64,000 nucleotides of DNA from Shewanella aquimarina. GTDB lineage: Bacteria; Pseudomonadota; Gammaproteobacteria; Enterobacterales; Shewanellaceae. Positions 24,601 to 31,181 of the stretch are shown here, one piece after another. A model generated the notes under the pieces. The model saw only the letters and a program-made list of their open reading frames with translations. It ran no database searches and had not been told where the DNA came from. The position numbers were made by a program, and so were the translations under genes. The DNA lies in contig NZ_JAKIKY010000008.1 in NCBI RefSeq assembly GCF_023349185.1, forward strand, positions 147,662 through 211,661. Direction: 5' to 3'. Each line of letters starts with the position of its first letter. Within the stretch, counting starts at the first letter, position 1.

Positions 24601-24702
24601 AGTAGCGTTGTGTTGCCACATGCTTGTAAGGTATTAGCAGACAGCTAAACGTCGCGGCAAGATGCCTTGCTCTAAAACGATTTTTCCTGCGCTAGAACAT
24701 CT
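24601..24702. repeat. Downstream-of-groEL repeat, copy 2
   Basis: Second copy, with the shared blocks GCGTTG..TTGCCACATGC, GTAAGGTATTAGCAG, CTAAACGTCGCGGCAA and CCTTGCTCTAA; the GTAAGGTATTAGCAG part is shared with copy 3 and replaced in copy 1. Confidence 0.85.
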
Positions 24703-24754
24703 GTTCCATAGGCCTGAGTGCTTAGCTAAATCACTAAGCACAACACCTAAAAAG

Positions 24755-24788
24755 AAAATCCCTGATACTTCACAGTGTCAGGGATTTT
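24755..24788. terminator. Hairpin after repeat copy 2
   Basis: AAAATCCCTGATAC (24755-24768) pairs with GTGTCAGGGATTTT (24775-24788), 14 bp with one G-T pair around a 6-nt loop; symmetrical A and T ends allow termination in both directions. Confidence 0.85.
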
Positions 24789-24802
24789 GTATTAGGGGGA
24801 GA

Positions 24803-24903
24803 GTACGCTGCATTGCTTCACCACATGCATGTAAGGTATTAGCAGTGTACTAAACGTCGCGGTAAAGCGCCTTGCTCTAACAACATTTTCCCATGTAAAA
24901 CAT
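24803..24903. repeat. Downstream-of-groEL repeat, copy 3
   Basis: Third copy; its core CTAAACGTCGCGGTAAAGCG and CCTTGCTCTAACAA are the same as in copy 1 and its first half (CCACATGC, GTAAGGTATTAGCAG) is the same as in copy 2. Confidence 0.85.
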
Positions 24904-24934
24904 TTTGGTGACTCTAAAGGTAACTATTTGAGAA

Positions 24935-24963
24935 AAAGAACATGTGAGTGTGGGCTGTTCTTT
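24935..24963. terminator. Hairpin after repeat copy 3
   Basis: AAAGAACA / TGTTCTTT perfect 8-bp stem around a 13-nt loop. Weaker than the two earlier hairpins but in the same relative place after its repeat copy. Confidence 0.6.
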
Positions 24964-25309
24964 CATTACTTGATTTTGTGAAAATTATTTGAGTTAGACC
25001 TGTTTAACCGGTGTATAAGATTGAAAAGGAGTAAAATAAAAGTATTTTATTTCGCCTGGTTGTGTCTTTCTAGTTGTTTTGTATGGTGGTTCTACAGAGT
25101 AGAGTGCTTTTTATAGAACTAGCGACTATAAAAAACATTATAAATTGGTGTTTGCAGGATAGTTAACCTATGACAATTGTCGTGAAACACTGTTATTAAG
25201 TTACATTTAGTAAATATTACCTTATAAAAATACAAAAAATGCTTGAACTTGGGAATAGTTGTGTTAGATTTTTCCTGTGGGTGTTATTCGCCCATTTGCA
25301 TTGTTTAAT
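24964..25309. other. AT-rich intergenic stretch before the retron region
   Basis: About 345 bp without an open frame of note, clearly AT-richer than the groEL side. A TTGAAC at 25243 and a TTAGAT at 25264 could form a weak promoter (15-bp spacer). I see no att site or transposase remnant. Confidence 0.5.
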
Positions 25310-25337
25310 TAAGTGTAAGCGTATAAGTGTAAGCGTA
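25310..25337. repeat. Exact 14-bp tandem duplication just before the retron RNA region
   Basis: TAAGTGTAAGCGTA occurs at 25310-25323 and again at 25324-25337 with no gap. The junction creates TATAAG (25322-25327), a good -10 element placed so that transcription would begin about where the retron RNA is expected to start. Confidence 0.9.
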
Positions 25338-25339
25338 AC

Positions 25340-25525
25340 TAAACAGAAAATCGATGCTCTGTCAGAGCGAACCTATTTTAGGTTCATGACCCGCCTCCGT
25401 GCACTATAAATCGCAGCCCCCGCGGCACGCGCTCTCCGCGCAGAAAAATGCGTTTTTTTAGGCGACGGTTGTCTGGCGCTGAAGAGAGAAGTCGGCTCAA
25501 CGGTTATTACAAATATTTCTGTTCC
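25340..25525 (+). ncRNA. Candidate retron non-coding RNA (msr-msd)
   Basis: The region upstream of the retron genes is densely structured. AACAGAAAAT at 25342-25351 can pair with ATTTCTGTT at 25515-25523 (one bulge), as the a1/a2 ends of a retron RNA do. Inside, two msr-like short hairpins follow each other: GCTCT/AGAGC (25356-25368, 3-nt loop) and GAACCTA/TAGGTTC (25369-25385, 3-nt loop). Then a longer GC-rich foldable section closed by CGCCT (25392-25396) and AGGCG (25460-25464) could be the msd. Order and position relative to the RT fit retrons. The branching guanosine and exact ends cannot be set by eye. Confidence 0.65.
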
Positions 25526-25571
25526 TGATATTGGTCTGGCGAATTTCCATAACAATAGAAGGAGACATAAA

Positions 25572-25775
25572 ATGTCATTTAGCTTTAAATTGCTTTACGC
25601 AAAATCACGTGAAAACACAGACCTTTCAGTTGAGATAAATTGTGAGGATTCTGAATTGCAAAATAACCAGAGCCCAAAGGTGTGGCTAGAACTTGTTAAA
25701 GACTGGCTCCCTTTGGCTATTAGTGTTGCAGGAATAGTGTTACCCTTCTTTGGTGTACCTTTTCCGACATTCTAG
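25572..25775 (+). CDS. Small single-TM protein in the retron cassette
   Basis: A 67-aa protein with a good RBS (AGGAG eight bases before the ATG). The N-terminal two thirds are polar and acidic; the C-terminal part from about residue 45 is one hydrophobic segment, WLPLAISVAGIVLPFFGVPF, ending four residues before the stop. It lies between the structured RNA region and the RT gene, 39 bp before the RT. Small membrane proteins are known effectors in Ec48-type retrons, so a membrane-acting toxic effector is a reasonable inference, not shown. I recognise no named family. Confidence 0.7.
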   Translation: MSFSFKLLYAKSRENTDLSVEINCEDSELQNNQSPKVWLELVKDWLPLAISVAGIVLPFFGVPFPTF

Positions 25776-25814
25776 TAGCTGACTTCTCTTCTTTCATCTA
25801 ACTGAGTGAAAGGA

Positions 25815-27002
25815 ATGGATAAACCTTATTACCCATGTGATTCAATAGGTTCGGTTGAGGTTTTGGCTAAAACCCTTGGCCTGCACCCTAAGCATCTTAT
25901 AAGTATTGCTGATAAAGCGGAAGAATCTTATACAACCTTTCTCTTACCACCTAATAAGAAAACTGGTAAAGAAAGGGAGGTGCGTGAAGCTAAATTTGAG
26001 CTTAAGCGTATTCAGAAACGCATCAACTCACGAATTTTTGAGCATGTAATATTTCCTGAATATTTGCAAGGTGGTTTAAAGGCTACCCTTGTTCAGGGGC
26101 GTGACTATGTTGAAAATGCCAGTATACATAGCCGATGTCATACACTGATTAATTTGGACGTGCGGAACTTCTATCCGAATATAAAGTCAAGTAGCGTACG
26201 AGATGTCTTCAAACAGTTTTTTAGGTTTAGTGATGAAGTTGTGGATTTACTCGTTAAATTAACGACTTATAGAGGTTCCATTCCACAAGGTGGATGTACC
26301 TCTAGTTATTTAGCTAATTTAGTCTTTTTTAATAACGAGTATCATTTAGTTAGTAAGTTGAGAGGGCAGGGGCTTACATACTCTAGACTTTTAGATGATA
26401 TAACAATTTCTTCTGTAAAAAGATTAACAAAAGATACCAGTACGGAAGTTATAAAACTTGTTGCTGCAATGCTTAAAAAGCAAAATTTGAGATTGAATGG
26501 AAAGAAAACATCAGTTTCATTCAGGAATGATCTTAGTGCTAAATTTGAAGTGACAGGGCTTTGGATTAAACATAAGCAACCCAAAATTCGTAAGCAAGAG
26601 AGGCGTTATGTTCGACAGCTCGTCTACAATTGCGAATTAAAATCTAACCAAGACAAAACTTCTGACGAATACCACAAGCTGTGGAATAAAACATCGGGAC
26701 TTGTTACTAAGCTTGAAAGGTTGGAGCATTCTCAAGCAAGAAGTTATAGGCAGCGATTGTCTGTTATATTACCTGAGTATTCGCCAATGCAATCAAATCG
26801 GTTGTTAAGGAAAGTATCCGTTGCATTGAGAGTTCCTGTTTCTCAACATCAAAAACTAGGGGTTGTAAAGAGATACAATCAGATCCAGTATCAGTTAGGT
26901 ATTCTTTCTAGAACTCAGCGAAATGTTGCACGTAAAGCTCGTAAAGCGTTAGTTGCTCATTATTCTACCATTCCAACAAAATTTGAAGTTTGGGAGAGAT
27001 AA
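25815..27002 (+). CDS. Retron-type reverse transcriptase with LLDD active site
   Basis: A 395-aa protein from the ATG at 25815 (GTG at 25806 is the alternative; neither has ideal RBS spacing). RT landmarks: motif A LDVRNFYPNI with catalytic Asp at about 115; IPQGGCTSSYLANLVF (motif B-like, about 156-171); the catalytic box as YSRLLDDITIS (Asp 194-195), where the usual Tyr of YxDD is Leu; and FEVTGLWI at about 244-251, the VTG motif typical of retron RTs. It would reverse-transcribe the msd part of the upstream RNA into msDNA. Its AT-rich base composition and rare-codon use differ from the flanking core genes, suggesting transfer. The stop codon overlaps the next start. Confidence 0.9.
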   Translation: MDKPYYPCDSIGSVEVLAKTLGLHPKHLISIADKAEESYTTFLLPPNKKTGKEREVREAKFELKRIQKRINSRIFEHVIFPEYLQGGLKATLVQGRDYVENASIHSRCHTLINLDVRNFYPNIKSSSVRDVFKQFFRFSDEVVDLLVKLTTYRGSIPQGGCTSSYLANLVFFNNEYHLVSKLRGQGLTYSRLLDDITISSVKRLTKDTSTEVIKLVAAMLKKQNLRLNGKKTSVSFRNDLSAKFEVTGLWIKHKQPKIRKQERRYVRQLVYNCELKSNQDKTSDEYHKLWNKTSGLVTKLERLEHSQARSYRQRLSVILPEYSPMQSNRLLRKVSVALRVPVSQHQKLGVVKRYNQIQYQLGILSRTQRNVARKARKALVAHYSTIPTKFEVWER

Positions 27003-27217
27003 TGTCTTTTTATAAAGGTTATATTAATGCGTATTGGAACCATAAAGGTATAGGTTTTATACGTAGAGAAGCTGGTAAAGATGTCTTTTTTTCTATTGAT
27101 GATATTGAAGACGTGAATAGTCTTAGTAGTCTCAGTAATAAGTGTATTGTTGAGTTTGAAATTATGAAGACTCGAAAGGGACCTAGAGCCATTAATTTAC
27201 GAATATGTGAAGATTAG
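27002..27217 (+). CDS. Cold-shock-domain-like protein coupled to the retron RT
   Basis: A 71-aa protein; its ATG overlaps the RT stop (TAATG), and GGGAGAG within the end of the RT gene can serve as RBS, so the two are translationally coupled. The sequence has a cold-shock fold pattern: G-Y-I-N-x-Y-W-N-x-K-G-I-G-F-I, then DVFFSIDDIE, then a strand with VEFEI and KGPRAINLR, matching the RNP-1 (K-G-x-G-F-I) and RNP-2 (V-F-F) positions of CspA-type nucleic-acid binders. It probably binds single-stranded nucleic acid such as msDNA or the retron RNA. CspA proteins proper begin differently and are more conserved, so this is a divergent accessory form. Confidence 0.82.
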   Translation: MSFYKGYINAYWNHKGIGFIRREAGKDVFFSIDDIEDVNSLSSLSNKCIVEFEIMKTRKGPRAINLRICED

Positions 27218-27378
27218 TCTTTGGAGTCTAAAGTTCTGTAAGAGATGATTTAGATTTCGCCAAATAATCCTTTAAGAAAAGTTGGTGGTAGAAAGTGTCC
27301 ACTTGGTGTTATGAAGGATTACAGATAATACCAATCTTCCTTGTAGAAGGGAGGGAGATACTATGAGTTAAACTATTT

Positions 27379-28176
27379 CTATTTCCCACTCTTCTTGGCT
27401 CGTTTGCTTTCTCTGATCCACATGACTGAACCGTTGGTTTTTCGCATTTCGAATAGGTCTATGGCGGCGAAGAGATCGCTGAGCTTCTTGAAGCCATAGT
27501 TCCTTTGGTCGAATGAGCTGTGGTTCGAAATGTGAGAGCCTATGGGGCCAAGTTGTGCCCAGCCATCGTCCTCTTCGGTTGCCTCAATTGCCTGTCGCAG
27601 CAGGTGAATTAACTTGGTGTCACCTTTAAGGTTTTGTTTGCGGGGGGGACTGGCTTTTGTGGTTGGCGTGACGGTTTTAGCTTCTTTCTCTGTTGTCGGC
27701 TCTATTGCTTTCTCGACTTGCTGTTCTACTTCAATTTCAACTTCGGGTTCTGCGTCTAGGTAGAGGAAGCGAGAGCAGCTGTGTACGAAAGCGGTGGGGG
27801 CTTTGCGCTCGCCAAAGCCGAATACCTTTTTGCCGTCTGAGAGCACTCTGGTGACTAAGGGGGTGAAGTCGCAGTCTGAGGAGATGAGGCACATGATATC
27901 TATATCTTTGGTGTACAAGATGTCCATGGCATCGATCACCAGTGCGATATCGGTGGCGTTCTTTCCTTTGGTCAGGTCGAACTGCTGAATCGGTTGTATG
28001 GCATATTCGTGCAGAATATCTTCCCAATGCTTCAGGCCTGGGCTTTTCCAGTTGCCGTAGGCCTTGCGAATACTCACCACGCCATGTTTGGCCAGCTCAG
28101 CCAGCACCACGTCAAATTTTCTTGCTGGTGCATTATCTGCGTCGATAAACACCGCTATTTTTGCTACGTCTTGCAT
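27379..28176 (-). CDS. NYN domain protein with C-terminal LOTUS (OST-HTH) domain
   Basis: A 265-aa protein. Residues 6-145 are a NYN (PIN-like) nuclease domain: VFIDADNAP at 9-17, KGKNATDIALVIDAMD near 90-105 and ISSDCDF near 118-124 carry the conserved acidic residues. A Glu/Val/Thr/Pro-rich linker follows (about 147-185), then a LOTUS/OST-HTH module (about 188-262, with SHISNHSSFDQRNYGFKKLSDL). Such proteins are widespread and thought to act on RNA. It faces the retron cassette, 161 bp from the end of the cold-shock gene. Base composition is more like the core genome, so it may be a resident gene beside which the cassette inserted. Confidence 0.9.
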   Translation of the reverse strand: MQDVAKIAVFIDADNAPARKFDVVLAELAKHGVVSIRKAYGNWKSPGLKHWEDILHEYAIQPIQQFDLTKGKNATDIALVIDAMDILYTKDIDIMCLISSDCDFTPLVTRVLSDGKKVFGFGERKAPTAFVHSCSRFLYLDAEPEVEIEVEQQVEKAIEPTTEKEAKTVTPTTKASPPRKQNLKGDTKLIHLLRQAIEATEEDDGWAQLGPIGSHISNHSSFDQRNYGFKKLSDLFAAIDLFEMRKTNGSVMWIRESKRAKKSGK

Positions 28177-28946
28177 TTAAACCATTCCTTTGAAAATGCA
28201 TCTCTGAGACTTGTTGATTAGATGCAGGTAGCCTTACATGGAGGGTACGGGATTAAGATTGCCCCAACCCCCGCCCGAAGGAGATTTCCGCTTTGTCGCG
28301 GGTCGCAAGGGATTGATAAGGGCGATTGCTCGTAGAGCGTTTATGAGCGCGAACCATGGATGGTGAGCTGGCTCTTTTGCATGGACGCAATTTCCTGTCG
28401 AAACGGCCCCTTTCCCCCGGTGTGGTGTGGAACACCACGACTTTCGCCAAGCGTAGCTTGGCATCTTAAATCCAAAGCGTTGGCACTGGCACAAGCGATA
28501 GCTACCGCAGAGAATTCTAGCTATCCCAGAGCGCGAATAATCAGATTAATCTAATAAAAACATAAAGCTATCAAGCCGTCACAGATAAAACCTTATCCAA
28601 GGTCACAAAGTGTGCAGTTTGCTTATCTGCTTTGCTATTGCGTTAAAGTCGGCTAAGTCAGATTCAGAGCAATGAGCCAGAGCCAGCGCCAACGAGCCAG
28701 AGAGGGGAGTTTGAGGTGAGGTGTGAAAAAGCTGTCCTTGCCTTATGCAGCTCTTTTAAGAGCTGCGCCATCCCTGACATTCATTCGCGTACTTTAGTGA
28801 ACGCTTAAATCTTGTTTTATCAACAAAAACTTAACTTATCCTACAATATCGCCGCCGCGTAAGGCAATAGTGGGTAAAGCACCGTTTCGGAAGAGTTGGG
28901 AGCCGTTAGAGTTGTGTCGATGGTGATTTGCGGTGTAAGAGACTCA
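28177..28946. other. Long intergenic region with several hairpins and no convincing gene
   Basis: About 770 bp. Open frames exist on both strands at 28234-28494 but have Cys/Pro/His-rich composition without family resemblance. Perfect hairpins: GTGGTGT/ACACCAC (28422-28438), GCCAAGC/GCTTGGC (28446-28462) and GCAGCTCTT/AAGAGCTGC (28747-28766). The GC-rich first half and the hairpins suggest a decayed or dispersed Shewanella intergenic element; the second half is upstream sequence of the hipBA operators. Confidence 0.5.
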
Positions 28947-29119
28947 AAAAGTGTAACAAGTGACACTTTTGGCCCATTTGCTAACTTGAATAGATAGAAG
29001 GTGTATGATGTCACACTTTCTGTTTCGTTGGTCTTGTTAATACTTAAAAAGTGTATGTTGCTACACTTTTATGTTGAATCATCCCTTTATCGTGGCTAAA
29101 GTGTAGCAAAGTACACTTT
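28947..29119. promoter_or_regulatory. Four HipB operators, 50 bp apart
   Basis: Inverted repeats with consensus AAAAGTGT-N8-ACACTTTT at 28947-28970, 28998-29019, 29047-29070 and 29098-29119. Their centres are exactly 50 bp apart. The half-site plus N8 plus half-site form is that of E. coli HipB operators (TATCC-N8-GGATA), which also number four. The fourth overlaps the probable -10 box of the hipBA promoter. Confidence 0.9.
29074..29102 (+). promoter_or_regulatory. Probable hipBA promoter
   Basis: TTGAAT at 29074-29079 and TAAAGT at 29097-29102 with a 17-bp spacer. The -10 lies in the left arm of operator 4, and the -35 just after operator 3, so bound HipB would block it; autorepression is inferred. 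Confidence 0.6.
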
Positions 29120-29130
29120 ATGGTGATCTT

Positions 29131-29367
29131 ATGAGCTCCTCGTTAAACCAAGATTCGTTGGGATTACTGATTAAAACCCGCAGGAAGGAAGCGGCGCTGA
29201 CTCAAGAGGTGGCGGCAATGTTGTGCGGTGTCACTAAGAAAACCTTGATTCGTGTCGAGAAGGGGGAAGATGTCTACATCTCTACCGTATTCAAGATACT
29301 CGATGGTCTGGGGATTCGGCTCTCTGTTGAATCAAAGTCGGATGCCGGCTCAAGTGAGTGGTACTAG
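29131..29367 (+). CDS. hipB: HipB antitoxin, HTH DNA-binding protein
   Basis: A 78-aa Xre-type protein. HTH at about residues 10-60, with [20 protein letters not shown] then the recognition region [16 protein letters not shown]. The start is the ATG at 29131; the gene begins 12 bp after the last operator. HipB neutralises HipA and represses the operon by binding the upstream inverted repeats. The gap to hipA is 2 bp, so both are made from one mRNA. Confidence 0.93.
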   Translation: MSSSLNQDSLGLLIKTRRKEAALTQEVAAMLCGVTKKTLIRVEKGEDVYISTVFKILDGLGIRLSVESKSDAGSSEWY

Positions 29368-29369
29368 CT

Positions 29370-30671
29370 ATGGCCGAATCACCAATCCTTGTGTTAGATA
29401 TGCTACTTGGTGACCAGCTTATCGGTGAGTTGTCATTTAATCCAAGCGATGAGCGTTTTGCGGTCAGCTACACTCAAGCCTGGCAGCAAAGCGGTTTTCC
29501 GTTATCACCTACGATCCCTTTGGATGGCTCGGGTAGCAGTACGCAAATTGCCATGTTTCTGGTTAATTTACTGCCTGAGAATAAGGGGCTCGATTATCTT
29601 GTTGAATCGCTTGGTGTTGCAAAGGGCAATACCTTTGCGCTTATTCGGGCCATTGGCCTAGACACTGCGGGTGCCATCGCCTTTTCTTCTAAAGGTTCTG
29701 CATTTCCACCGACAACATTCCGGACTATCAGTGACGATGAGATCGTTCAGCGACTGGAAGATCCTGAGTTCTGGCCGATGGAGATTTGGGATGGTAGACC
29801 CAGGCTGTCGGTGGCTGGGGTACAGTCAAAGTTAAATCTCTTCTTTAATGGTGAGGAGTTTGGCTTCGGTGAAGGAGCACTGTCATCGACACATATCCTG
29901 AAGTTTGAACAGCATCCGCATCTGGTCATCAACGAGTTCCTTACTATGCGCTTGGCTAAGGCGCTGGCCTTGAATGTCGCGAATGTCGAGATTCGTTGTT
30001 TTGGTCAGTATAAATCCTTGTGTGTCGAACGTTTCGATCGTCGCTACCTTGCCGATGAAAACAGGGTGCAGAGGCGACACATTATCGATAGTTGCCAAGC
30101 CCTTGGTTTTAGCGTCAACAAGAAATATGAACGTAACTTCGGTAGTGGACGGGATGTCAGGGATATTCGTGAAGGTGTCAGCCTGCCAAGGTTGTTTGGC
30201 CTAGCTAATCAATGTATTAATCCTGCAGCAGCCAAGCAGGATATGTTGCGGTGGACGCTGTTCAATTTATTGAGTGGCAATGCCGATGCCCATGGGAAAA
30301 ACTACTCGTTTTTTATGACGCCTAAGGGGATGTCACCTACACCTTGGTATGACTTAGTTTGCGTGGCCTTGTATGAGGATTTTGAACAAGAGTTGGCAAT
30401 GGCGATAGATGATGAATTCGATCCCAATAAGATTTATGCCTATCAGCTTGCCGCTTTTAGCGAAGAGGTGGGATTACCAAGAGCTTTAATCGTAAATAGC
30501 CTGGATAAGATGGTAGTTAAGATAAGGCTCGAAATTGATGGTGTCATCGCCATGCTCAAAGACTTGGACGAAGATGAGCAGGCTTTTGTGGAGGCATATA
30601 AGGCACAACTACTGGCCAGATGCGAACGTTATTCGGCGATCGCTCCTGACATCAAGGCTATTGCGCTTTAA
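29370..30671 (+). CDS. hipA: HipA-type serine/threonine kinase toxin
   Basis: Start at the ATG at 29370; a GTG at 29358 overlapping hipB is an alternative. The 433-aa product has the HipA N-terminal domain (about 1-110), the loop RLSVAGVQSK that holds the autophosphorylated Ser in E. coli HipA, the ATP-binding HILKF Lys, the catalytic LLSGNADAHGKNYSFF (Asp and Asn) and the PWYDLVC metal-binding Asp. In E. coli HipA phosphorylates glutamyl-tRNA synthetase and halts translation, giving persister cells. All key residues are present, so the toxin should be active. Length 433 is close to the E. coli 440. Confidence 0.95.
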   Translation: MAESPILVLDMLLGDQLIGELSFNPSDERFAVSYTQAWQQSGFPLSPTIPLDGSGSSTQIAMFLVNLLPENKGLDYLVESLGVAKGNTFALIRAIGLDTAGAIAFSSKGSAFPPTTFRTISDDEIVQRLEDPEFWPMEIWDGRPRLSVAGVQSKLNLFFNGEEFGFGEGALSSTHILKFEQHPHLVINEFLTMRLAKALALNVANVEIRCFGQYKSLCVERFDRRYLADENRVQRRHIIDSCQALGFSVNKKYERNFGSGRDVRDIREGVSLPRLFGLANQCINPAAAKQDMLRWTLFNLLSGNADAHGKNYSFFMTPKGMSPTPWYDLVCVALYEDFEQELAMAIDDEFDPNKIYAYQLAAFSEEVGLPRALIVNSLDKMVVKIRLEIDGVIAMLKDLDEDEQAFVEAYKAQLLARCERYSAIAPDIKAIAL

Positions 30672-30767
30672 CCTGAACAATTATCCATTTTTAAGATTTG
30701 CCTCAGCTTGCCTAGGTAGCATGGTGACTGTTTTGTATCTGGAATGGTTATCAAGGGAGCGAGCATC

Positions 30768-31172
30768 ATGGGAGAGCGGCATTTAAACGGGACTAAGCGT
30801 GGGCCTTGGATGGCGATTGGGGTGAGCTTGGCCGTGGTGGGGCTGATCGCGCTGCTAATCATGATGATGCCCAAGGGCTTTAAGGCGACCCATGAGGAGA
30901 TAGGCAAGGGCACGCCTGCGCTGGTGTTTGTCTACGACCCTAACCTGGCGGTGAGCAACACCCAGACAGAGCAGATGAACGAGGCGCGTGGTCATCTTGG
31001 CGATAACCTGGTGTTCTTACTGGCCAGAGTTGGCACCCCAGAGGGGGATAAGCTGATCGCCAAATACCGGGCGGGCACCGCCGAACTCCTGCTGTTCGAC
31101 GGCTCGGGCAAGCTGATTAAGCGCCAGCTCGGCGGGCTAGACGCCAATCAGCTAATGCGCTGGGTACGCTAA
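30768..31172 (+). CDS. Membrane-anchored thioredoxin-fold-like protein
   Basis: A 134-aa protein; the ATG at 30768 has GGGAGCG seven bases upstream. A TM helix at about residues 14-36 (WMAIGVSLAVVGLIALLIMMM) precedes a soluble part whose pattern (ALVFVYDPNLAVSNTQTEQMNEA, then LVFLLARVGTPEGDKLIAKY, AELLLFDGSGKLIKRQLGGLD) looks like a thioredoxin fold with an uncharged DPN-type active-site position and no CxxC. It cannot be a dithiol oxidoreductase. Function unknown. It is convergent with the qnr gene, 9 bp apart. Confidence 0.65.
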   Translation: MGERHLNGTKRGPWMAIGVSLAVVGLIALLIMMMPKGFKATHEEIGKGTPALVFVYDPNLAVSNTQTEQMNEARGHLGDNLVFLLARVGTPEGDKLIAKYRAGTAELLLFDGSGKLIKRQLGGLDANQLMRWVR

Positions 31173-31181
31173 TTCTAGCGA

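Noticed and set aside
24662..24853. 63-codon open frame in the groEL downstream repeats
   Set aside because: It runs through repeat copy 2 and a terminator hairpin and has no RBS or family likeness.
25373..25555. 60-codon open frame antisense to the retron RNA region
   Set aside because: It is antisense to a structured RNA and made of Arg/Ala/Ser-rich sequence, as expected from GC-rich hairpins.
28234..28494. 86-codon frame in the hipBA upstream region
   Set aside because: Cys/Pro/His-rich composition, a frame on the opposite strand over the same block, and hairpins argue for non-coding DNA.
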